Shown: positions 21,733 through 31,100 of the stretch, piece after piece
How the letters are laid out: every line of letters starts with the position of its first letter
Position numbering within the stretch: the stretch's first letter is position 1
Origin: Acanthaster planci
Lineage: Eukaryota; Echinodermata; Asteroidea; Valvatida; Acanthasteridae
DNA: 64,000 nt
Assembly (NCBI RefSeq): GCF_001949145.1
Contig: NW_019091397.1
Location: 797,082 to 861,081, forward strand
Direction of reading: 5' to 3'
Program-made: the position numbers and the translations under genes
The notes under the pieces: generated by a model
Told to the model about the DNA's origin: nothing
What the model saw: only the letters and a program-made list of their open reading frames with translations
Database searches by the model: none

Positions 21733-23005
21733 ATGCGAGCGGATAGCTTCCCAGAAGATGTAGCTGCCCTTCGTGCCAACAAAGGCATGTCCCTGAAGAG
21801 CTGTCTTGCCAGCCTAGCCCCAGAACTAAATACCTCAGGTAGTGTTATCCGGTTAGGAGGGAGGCTCCGCCGATCCCAGTTGATCAATGAGACGATGAAG
21901 CACCCAATTGTCTGGATCTTAAGCACCACTTTGCGCGCCTTCTCGTCAAGGAGGCAGATAGTTGTCTGGGACAAAGTGGCACTGGAACAGTACTGGCTGA
22001 TCTTTGCATCAGATTTTGGGTGCTGAGAGGCACCCAAAAATGAGGAAGTCCATCAGTGCCAAGGATGGCAGATGTTCCGATTGCTCAACTGAGGATTCGA
22101 AAGCCTGCCTTTTATACCACTGGTGTGGACTATTTTTGACTTTTTTCTCTACAGGAAGGTGCCATGAACGGTGCTGGGGAATTATACGGAAATGCATGAC
22201 CACACGAGCTGTCTTGACCTTTTAGAGTCTCTTGACTCTGACGCCTTTATGCTGACCTTCAGTCGTGTCCGCTCCAGACGCGGAACCCCTCACGAGATCC
22301 TTTGCTATAATGGGACGAAATTCAAGGGAGGGCAGACCGAGACGAGAAGTGCCTTTGAAGCTGTGACTCCCAGCCTCCAAGAGAAAGTAGCTAAGCATCG
22401 GGTGCACTTGAAGTTCATCCCCACCACACGTCACTTTGATGGGACGTGGGAGAGGAAAATAACATCTGTGAAGTCGGCACTCTATGCTATCCTTGCCACA
22501 GTTTTGTACACCAACTTGACAGAAGATGAGGCCTTGCTCAACTCAAAGCTGCTGATTTATATTTCCTCCAATGTTGCAGATCCAGATCCGATAACGCCCT
22601 TTATGTTGCTCATGGGGCGGCAGGATCATGCACCTCCTCAGTTGGTTTATCCAGATAAGGATGTACTCAGTCACTGCCGTTGGAGACATTGCCAGGCCTT
22701 AATGCAGAGATTCTGGAAAGAATTCACACAGTCCTACTTAGCAGCTATGCAGGCGCATCAAAAGTGGAGAGGTGGGTGAGGCGAATAATCTGAAGGCTGG
22801 TGACGTTGTCCTTATGATTCATCCTCAACAGGTACGTGCCTCATGGCCTGTGGCCAAGGTTATTGAGTCACTGCTGGGGAGAAACGGCCGGGTCCGAACT
22901 GTCAATCTACAGACTGGTGGTCGAGAATATATTCGGTCCGTTACCCATCTCATCCTTTTGCCAACTGAACCAGATGCTGACTCCTCGGATAGTGTAATCT
23001 TGTAA
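21733..23005 (+). pseudogene. BEL/Pao integrase remnant
   Basis: GSVIRLGGRLRRSQL and KHPIV mark the N-terminal region, followed by a broken Zn-binding segment. ESLDSDAFMLTFSRVRSRRG and GTKFKGG belong to the catalytic core. The usual SDNG second catalytic Asp reads CYNG here, while the Glu region (GTWERKI) is kept. The C-terminal part (LKAGDVVLMIHP, VTHLILLP) is a well-preserved DUF5641-like tail in frame at 22772-23005. Confidence 0.88.
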
Positions 23006-23163
23006 CCTTGGAGGGTTCAGTTGGCAGAATGCCCCTCAGTTTTCATATCTTCATTCTGTTAACTTGTTTTTAAACCTTACCTATTGCTGTAGCTGTGCTA
23101 CCTTGTTTGTGGTTAAACATTTGTTGGTATTACTAACTATTATCCGCAGTTTTGGGGCGGCTA

Positions 23164-23696
23164 TGTTGAGGAAAGCTTAAATGCAAAGGGCGCCACCGTG
23201 AGTTGGAAACCAGAAGCTGCGTGCTCATGTCAAGTTGCTTGCATGTGGAGCATAAATACCTTTCAAATAATTGCCAGATAAAGGACGGTAGGCAACCTGT
23301 TCCCCTCCATTTGCTTAATATTTGACTTAATAGAGTGATGTAGATAATTGGATAAACGATTTTTATAATAAGTATGTATTTAGATACCAAATTCTGCCCC
23401 AAGGTCTCTGAATCTTCAAGTGTCGGAAACACGCAATTCTTAAACATCGCAGTGACCAAACTCTTCCTAGATTTTCTCTTGCTGGGTTTTGTCAATACTT
23501 GATGACTTATTTTGTATCAATATTTTCCATTAGAACAGGCTTGTTTGTGCCGAGCTCACCCAATGGCTCACTCAATAACATGACTCAGGGCTTGTACAAG
23601 GCCAAGAATAAATACACCCCTTTGCAAACCATGCCCATTGTCTCCACCGGACATTTAGTAAGAACTTCTTTAGTAAGAACCTGCCGCTCCACAACA
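23164..23696 (+). repeat. BEL/Pao 3' LTR
   Basis: It starts TGTTGAGGAAAGC and ends CCGCTCCACAACA, colinear with the 5' LTR but about 40 bp shorter through small deletions. Confidence 0.9.
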
Positions 23697-23748
23697 GTAA
23701 TAAATCATGCACACGTGTGTCATGTTTCTCACATTATGCCCGCTAGTT

Positions 23749-23934
23749 ATCCGGTTCGTAAGTGACTTCGTCACCAAAGCGGACGCGCCATGATTTGCAG
23801 GCTCCCATTTGACGATCGCTGATGTTGTGCGTTAACTTCTGGTTCCATGGTTCCATGTAAACGGCGATCAGTGCAGTGCACGTGTGCAGTGGGCGTGGTT
23901 TAAACTGAAGTGACGTCACACTTACGAACCGGAT
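23749..23934. repeat. MITE copy 1 (186 bp, ATCCGGTTCG termini)
   Basis: The termini are inverted: ATCCGGTTCGTAAGTG at the left and CACTTACGAACCGGAT at the right. It shares most of its sequence with a second copy at 34834-35029, including GATTTGCAGGCTC, GGTTCCATGTAAAC and GCACGTGTGCAGTGGGCGTG. It contains a perfect CRE (TGACGTCA, 23911-23918). It sits about 50 bp from the BEL 3' LTR. No target duplication could be fixed, so the superfamily is open. Confidence 0.88.
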
Positions 23935-24580
23935 ATCTTCCGGGCACCTAAAATGACGCACATGTATAATGACGCGCCAACTTCTAATTTTGAGTATCGC
24001 GGTGTGCGCGTACAGACACGACGGACACTCATTAGCAACATCAAACGTCCGACTTAGTTGAACACATTTCCAAAAAACAACGTGGTAAGTTAAGGCTTTA
24101 CCGGTAAGTTTTGACATTATTGATAGTTACGTAATCAAAGTAAGTCAATTGCTAAATACAAATACTGCTAGGCCTACCTGTAACCGTCAAACAGTAATCA
24201 TCAGCTGTCATCAGTTCAATGAAGGTGGCCAAGGTAGTCCAATCACACCCAAGCAACATCGTACAGACAAATGGCGCATGCCAAAGGGGCTTTATTTTAT
24301 TACGGAGCCCCAAGTGAAACATGTTTCTTATTATAAATTGCGAAATCTCATTTAAGTAAAGACCTAAAATTAACTTAGTCTGGGTGTGATGCAGTTAGGC
24401 ACATAACATGGTTATGTTCTTGCAGTCTTTCCGATCATTTAAACTAGGTAAATGAGGATAATGAGCGTAGCATGTACAAAGTAGGCTTAGTAGGTAGGCC
24501 TAGTATATTGTTGGTAAGTTACCGCTGAGCGATATCTGTGGCTAATAACAGGTAATAAGTCATGTTTTTTAATCTTAAAA

Positions 24581-24814
24581 ATGTCAACAAAATCCATTTT
24601 CGTCTATTTATTTTTTGCTGGTTATTTTATATTTCAATTGTACAACATGTGCCAAAGTCCAGAGAAATGGGGGTGGTCAGAAGTGCCGTCGGTACAGGCC
24701 GTACGATTCGACGGCACTCACCAATGCCTATTTACCTGTGCACGATTACGGAACGTCTATACCAGGTGCAGTCACGAAATTCGGGGTTCCCGAAGCAACA
24801 CTTTGTCGTCATAG
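24581..24814 (+). CDS. Hypothetical ORF with signal-peptide-like start (doubtful)
   Basis: A 77-codon frame whose first ~22 residues (MSTKSIFVYLFFAGYFIFQL) resemble a signal peptide or membrane anchor, followed by a Cys-containing segment. An acceptor-like ACAG lies just upstream of 24551, and strong GTAAGTT donor-like words occur at about 24084, 24103 and 24514, so a spliced leader is possible. However, all three plus frames are open across 24615-24800, which weakens the case. I do not recognise the protein. Confidence 0.2.
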   Translation: MSTKSIFVYLFFAGYFIFQLYNMCQSPEKWGWSEVPSVQAVRFDGTHQCLFTCARLRNVYTRCSHEIRGSRSNTLSS

Positions 24815-24844
24815 TGTCAACGGGTGGGTTGGATTAAGGCGCCC

Positions 24845-25420
24845 TTATTAAATTCTATGGTTTTCATTTCTTTGACCACATGAGATATGGTCGGTCGGTC
24901 GAAAAAAAATCCTTAAAAAATCCTTTTTACTTGTGTAGGGCTATGCACGAACCTCAGTGGACCACGAAAANNNNNNNNNNNNNNNNNNNNNNNNNNNNNN
25001 NNNNNNNNNNNNNNNNNNNNNNNNNNNNNNNNNNNNNNNNNNNNNNNNNNNNNNNNNNNNNNNNNNNNNNNNNNNNNNNNNNNNNNNNNNNNNNNNNNNN
25101 TTAAGTAACAATAGTCTGGAATGTGCATAGGGATTGGACATGTTGGGGGTGGGGTACCCCTCGGTCTCATTTCTTGCTCGGTATAACGGAAAGGTGCGGT
25201 ATACCAAATGTTCACGCGAACGCCGACCGTCGCTGTTGGTCGTTTGCGAAATCGTAAGTTTTCAGGGCTTTTGTTTATAAGGTCATCCGGGCCAATTTTT
25301 TTCCCTTTATTTTTAGGGGTTTAGGTCTTTTTAGCAGGATCGGTGGAAAGAAAACTTCCGTGATCGGCAGCCCAACATAGGGTCGGTCGGAAATGAGAAC
25401 CATAGAATATAAAAGGGTGC
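24845..25420. repeat. Inverted-repeat element interrupted by the assembly gap
   Basis: The left side has CCCTTATTAAATTCTATGGTTTTCATTTC and later GGTCGGTCGG; the right side (25380-25425) contains the reverse complement of nearly the same words (CCGACCGACC, GAAATGAGAACCATAGAATATA, AAGGGTGCCC). A related fragment, ATTAAATTCCATGGTTTTCA, occurs at about 28159. A DNA-transposon-like element is likely. Confidence 0.5.
24971..25100. other. Assembly gap (130 N)
   Basis: A run of undetermined bases. Any ORF crossing it is meaningless. Confidence 1.
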
Positions 25421-25982
25421 CCTTAGATGTCGTCAAGTCGGGGTGCAACCAGTCCTGGCATGGACGGTTGCACCAAGGCGTTCGTCTTGGTTCAGCTGAT
25501 TTGCATATTTCTTAGGCCTTGTGAGGTCGCTCCTCGCTTTGATTTTGCAATGTATGCAGGTAGGCCCTATGTACGTACGTAGGTACGTACTACTGACTCA
25601 GCGGAGCGGATGGTGCGCGTTGCGCTGCGACGAATGACGAACGCCTTGACCAAGGCTAGTTAGTCTCTGGCACTCTAGTCTTGGGTAGGCTCACTGTTTA
25701 ACCTACACTGTACTTGACAGCTCTGTGTTGTCAAGATAATGCACTTACAGTGGCTTTAATTTGGTCACCAATTACTCTCTTACATGCACTATTCATGCTA
25801 CCGCCATTAACAACCTATGCCAAGACGAGGAGTGCTGTAGTAGTCTATCAATTGCATGATTTTATACCGACTGCACAGCATGTGTCTGTACCTTCTCTGC
25901 TCTTCTTGAGCTATGGGTTGCTCTTTTTAACGGGTACATACATTTGGTACTATCACGTATGTTGGCTCTGATCGTTCAGCTG

Positions 25983-27430
25983 TCAGGCCCTTATAAGAAG
26001 TCCGATTTGCAACTTGTCTGGCTTTGTTGGGTTGAGGACCGCATAGTGAGGAAGAAACCATAATGGGTTTGCTTTCAGGCCGATAAATCCTCCATCCCAG
26101 CATCCTTCCTGAAGTAGATCATCCATGACTTTGCAGTTCAAGCATTTCTGATGGAGACTGTCGTCCTTGCCGAATCTTCGAGCAAGGCTCTGCAATCTCT
26201 GCTCAGCCTTACATCCGATACACTTGGTAGACATGGCAGTGTCATAATGCCCCCTGTCCATCGATATTCTCTCTCCGTACTTTCGGGACCCTGTGATCCT
26301 TTACCGACATCCCTATATTATCCACGAGGTCGTCATCCCTAAAGCCTTTGAAATGTTTGTACTTGATCATCAAAGCACTTGGGTATTCGTGGGCACATTC
26401 TGTCATGTACACATCGTGAAGCTGCCGATTCTCGCTGCTGTGTCATCTGTGTGACACGAAGAAACTTGATGGTTTCTTTCCACAACCAGAAACAGAGCGT
26501 ATCCAGAGAAGCTTACATAACCCCGTATGCCCCTAGTTTAGGCTCTTAGAGCATCTCTTTTACTTAACGTAGCTTAGCCTGTCTTGTAGGAGCATTGCTG
26601 TGAATGCTTTGTAGCTAAACAGACTTCGTCCTTTTTACACAAGTAGCCTTCCCTACAGAGTGTCTCGTGTATGGACCTGACTGCAAGGAGCCTTTCAGTG
26701 TAATCATTGGTGGTGCTTCACGATTTTGCTTCCAGTTTACCTTTCTATATTTGGGGTTGTTTCCTCTGCAACAAAATTATTCCACATAGGCGACGACGTC
26801 GCGTATGCCACGCAGTCAATTAATTTTCGTCTCCAGCTCTCTGAACTTCCGCAGTTAGCTACAATGTAGATTGCTGGCCGGGTGTTCAACAACATCTTTC
26901 CCCAAAAAGACATTTTTTAGGAAAACTCTCATCACTCTGTGTTGCTTTGTGCGAGTCACCCTCACGATAGAGTTGGAGCCTTGTCAGCCGAGCTGCGTCA
27001 CCGACTGCCTGAGCTGCTGTTAACACTGGCCTTGATGCTCTCAAGAACTCTCAGTTCGTTACGGTTCATCTTCATAAGTTTAACCTCCATCTACTGCAGC
27101 GTCTTCACCAGGTTGTGTAGTAGTCTGACATCAATGATCTTCGTTGAGGACGGTTTGTTATTTGATCAGACGACGAGAGTCATTATCTAATTGAAATAGG
27201 CCTATACACCCTCTGCTCTGCTACAGTTGGTCTTGGCTTTCCGTTGCAGCTCAGCCTTTCTTTGTCGCAAGTTTCGCTGCTGCAGCCCAATCTGCTCCTT
27301 AGTCCTCAAATACTTCAGCACGTCTTTCGTGCCATGGCTTACATTTTTTTTCTTGCGTCTGGTTTGACATCATCTTTCCGATATGGCGAGACAGCACGTA
27401 TCTTGTTCTTCTCAACGCGTTGTTACTGAA
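25983..27430 (-). pseudogene. Second BEL/Pao fragment, antisense (gag/protease debris to RT start)
   Basis: On the minus strand, 26420-25983 encodes a typical BEL/Pao pre-RT region: ECAHEYPSALMIKYKHF, ISMDRGHYDTAM, AEQRLQSLARRFGKDDSLHQK and then WFLPHYAVLNPTKPDKL, the RT entry block. The frame shifts near 26265 and the similarity stops at about 26000, where the VVFD block should follow. Further upstream (27400-27250) a Lys/Gln-rich coiled-coil-like frame (RTKEQIGLQQRNLRQRKAEL) looks like BEL gag. The fragment differs from the 15999-23696 element and lies in the opposite orientation. LTRs were not identified. Confidence 0.7.
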
Positions 27431-27600
27431 CTGAATGTATCGGATAACCTAAAGAAAAATTTCACAGATTGTAACGTAGTGTTTGTGACATGCCCTTGTA
27501 TTGTTCAATTACCGACGGACACAGTTGACTGAAGCAAACAATGTGAACGAGTGTGTGGTTTAATAATTTTCCAGCACTTGAAATCAACGGAATAGACATA

Positions 27601-27754
27601 ATGGCTGAGTTAGGGCCGCCTGTTCTCTTATGGTCACGAACAACTCGATTTATTCGTGGGTCAGCCGGTCGCCCTTTGGAACTACGAAACGTACGGCCTA
27701 GTAGTTGGTGGCAAGCAACATGCAACATTGCAGTGTCCATATACGTTCTTCGAG
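27601..27754 (+). CDS. Possible first coding exon, unidentified protein
   Basis: The ATG at 27601 has a good context (ATAATGG) and starts a frame reading MAELGPPVLLWSRTTRF, continuing with GRPLELRNVRPSSWWQATC and a hydrophobic stretch (NIAVSIYVLRGLMF), up to a donor-like G|GTAACT at about 27755. The segment is more GC-rich than its flanks. A small mitochondrial or membrane protein is imaginable, but I cannot identify it. The same stretch could instead be the LTR of the neighbouring antisense BEL fragment. Confidence 0.22.
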
Positions 27755-28139
27755 GATTAATGTTTGGTAACTGGGCTATTTTTTTTTCTTTTTACATACG
27801 TTTCTGTGCTATTCAAACTTATTAATTCTAATTTGACAAAATTTCCCATTGTTCCATCTCTGTTACTAGCCAGTACTTTTTCTGCTGTTCAAAATCAAAA
27901 TCTCACCTTTTTTTCTGTCAAACCCTGACGGTCAAGGAGGTGGTGTGTGATCCTGTTCCGAGAAACAGTGTTCTTGGGTCGTGTTTCCGCCGTTCCTGCA
28001 CTAGAACAAGAAACCTGGGTCGGCAACAGGACGCCGGAACTCGACCTACATGTGCAGAGATAAGGCACATGCATAGCGCCCTCTTCGGTTCAAAGAAATA
28101 TTATTTACCTCGTGACGGCACTCTGGTGTAAACTTTCGG

Positions 28140-31100
28140 TTTATGTTGATTTTCCGGTATTAAATTCCATGGTTTTCAGATTGTTTTACTTTAAGGAGGA
28201 TTATGTAAGCGAGGGGGAAACTTAAAACAAAAAGGAACAAGAATGTGGCGGCACAAGAATCCTGGCACAGATATGTGTATATTATTTCATTTCTGTCCCA
28301 ATGAGTATGGGATGTTACATGTTGTATATGCATAAGATTGAATTTTTTTTACAGGGAAAGTATTTCTAATAAATAAAAAAACGACAGTCAATACTTGGTG
28401 ATCTGCAAGAGCTCTGCAAAAGATAATACAAGAAGTATCATAAATACACGTACAATTCTTCCTTTAACCTATATAACATGTTTACAGGTTGAAACCAGTT
28501 TATTTACAAATATTAAGGACACTGACGTACACGCACATATTACAACATCTAATTTGCAGTTTCGATAATGGTTTCACCAGATTCATGCATGGTATATGAA
28601 TAATTTAGAAAACAAACCAACTAATGAATATGAAGGATGTGAGACACATACTCCCAGTATTATTTAGTTTTATAAGAACCTACCAACTACAAAGCTGAGG
28701 CTGGCAAATGCCAACGGCTACCAGCTGCCGGTACGTGTACCATAAACTGCAAATGTCAAGATGCTGTAAGATAAAAAAAGAAAATTTCATATAATATGCA
28801 CGTACAGTGTATAATGTTATTTACATATCCCTTCTTTATTCTTCTAGATCAATCTATCTAGGGACATATACCCGTGGCTGTAATTTGCTCAAATAATACA
28901 TATGTTCCTGGGCACTTATTTTATCAAAGAAAATGTGCATAATTTAACTTAATTTTTTTAGATACATATTTTACACAACTAATAATTTTTAATTACAAGA
29001 ATGGAAGTGTTCATATGGACAGAGCAACAGATAACCCAAGCCTGGAGCCTGATATGTGTCTGATATGCTGATATATGGATCTCAACTTCTCCATGTATCT
29101 TTAGCTCTTTTTTTTCTCTCTCTCTCAATTAATTAAAACACATTGCAAAAGAGTCAAGACAGTGTGTACGTGGACATGTAACAAGGAAGACTATTGACTA
29201 AGTATAGAAAGGTTGTAATACGTTACCTGTATCACACAATCTGTTAATTAATATAAAGAAAGTTCTAACTTACCCTGCAGCTGATCACAATTTGCCAATC
29301 AACACGGTAATGACCTTACTAGTTAGTACCCCATACGCGTATGTAATATACATGTTTGAGAGTTAGAGTACTAAAGACCGAGTTGGCAAATGATGCTTGC
29401 TCTAGGAGGCTCTGCAGCAGAGTGACTCAGTTTTTAATGTCTCCAGTAGTCACCCCATGCCCAACAAAAGAGGGTGGTGCAGAACCAAGCTGCACATTTT
29501 GATTGAATGCAGGGCAGAGACAAAAGTTTGTTCAGATCGCCGGCATGGATGCATGCCCAGCTGCATAAATTGCTGCTGCACACAACTGTTGAGAGAGTAT
29601 GAGAATAATGCACTGGCAGAGGGCGCTGTATTCAGCATTGCTACAACTTGAAGGTTTCATTCAGTACATGTATAATGAGTTACATTTGCAAGACAGTGAA
29701 GAAACCTGGTGACTCATGATTGACCGCTCATGCTCAATATGTGAGAGAAAAGAAAAAATGTCACAGGGAAGTGGAGGGACTAGGTGACCTAAGTGGGTCG
29801 ACAAGTCACAGTTAGACGGTGGTGGTGGTGTACATGTGTGTGTGGGTTAAGTTTACTTGCTTGACCACAGAAAGCTCTTGAGATTGTTACTTTCCTCGTT
29901 TGTCTTGGCAAGAAATTACAGAGAGGGTTGGAGGCACAAAAAAGTTTTTTCCTCGGGTTTTCGATCGTGTCGGTACGGAATTAACTACTGATGCCCTTAT
30001 ACTTCGCATCAGGCAACGTACACTGTCATGTAAATTATGCGCTTGATATTAAATCGAACCCTTCTCCCAGTTGTCCATTGATCCTCAACAAAAGACTGTT
30101 CTGCCCATCATGCTGGCCATTTAATGTCTGAATAGACCCCGAAATCAGTGATTGACAAGAAGGGGCAGCACGTAATCACAAATTAACTGTCGGGAAAAGT
30201 CAAAGACCAATGGTCTTGTATTTCGGTTCCCAGGAGTCATTAAATAATGAAAAGTGAGTCCCAAAGGTTAGTTCGTGCTTACTTGGAAACGTTTTTAACT
30301 GGTCATAGAATTTTGCGCACGATCAGTACGCAAAATTGAGATAATTTTTATGGCTTATTAAATGTTGTTGCTGTTTTGGGAGTTTTTGATTTTCTTGTTC
30401 TATCCTTGATTCATTTCTAGCTAATATTTACGCCTAAGATGACACTAAGTCGCCAATTCTACTTTTAAAGTCTAAATTTGCCTACCTTTCCTTGTCTGTC
30501 CACGCCACATTAAACCTATGACTGGCCACCAATTCAAAATACAATAATTTAGTGATTGGTACAACCCGGCAAGATGTGGGACGGAGAGGTACCCTCCTAC
30601 ATATCCAAGCCCTATTGACACTCCAGACTATTATACACATATCGACTGGCAGTGAGGGCTGCTAGTAAACGTCTATGTTGGCCTCGGGAAACAGAACCTT
30701 CTTCTGGTCACTCACAGTCCCTCGAGGACACAGACATGCACTAGTGGCCTCATTGCCAATGCCAGTCCATATGTGTTTTATAACACACCTCAAACTTTGA
30801 GGTTTTAAACTGTTTTAATTCAACTCAATAGAACTCTAAAAATGCGCAAAAATTGAAGTTTCATTTCAGTGTCCCTTCGTGCGGTGTAATTTTGAGTAAA
30901 AATGTAACTTTTTTCTCAATACCAATAGAAGTATTGCGGAAATTGAAGGTTCATTTTAGTTTGCATAGACGCAGTGAAATTTTGTGTTGCTGTATACAAC
31001 TAGGAAAAGAACTCTTCTAGGGTTTGAACTGTTTCAATTCAGGACAACCTTCAGAGGGCGCAGTAACCAGTCAAAAATCTTCACAGACATATATAAACGC

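Larger units (their letters stand above)
15999..23696 (+). mobile_element. Degenerate BEL/Pao LTR retrotransposon
   Basis: Two related long terminal repeats (15999-16571 and 23164-23696), beginning TGT and ending ACA, bracket about 6.6 kb. GTAA directly precedes the 5' LTR (15995-15998) and follows the 3' LTR (23697-23700), a 4-bp target-site duplication. Inside, in the BEL/Pao order, are gag, a DUF1758-type protease, RT, RNase H and integrase remnants. Many stops and frameshifts show it is inactive. It is nested with a solo LTR at 17517-17986. The LTRs differ by many substitutions and small indels, so the insertion is old; I did not compute an age. Confidence 0.94.

Noticed and set aside
23743-24117. 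Minus ORF sharing YMEPWN... with the ORF at 34743-35228, apparently a conserved protein
   Set aside because: The shared part coincides exactly with the two MITE copies; DNA similarity explains it and no domain is present.
25714-25971. Hydrophobic 85-codon plus ORF
   Set aside because: Pyrimidine-rich DNA gives chance hydrophobic frames; no splice or homology support.
27553-27600. MWFNNFPALEINGI start, similar to complex I subunit NDUFA1 (MWFEILPGL...)
   Set aside because: Only the first ~14 residues resemble it; the TM segment and the rest of NDUFA1 do not follow.
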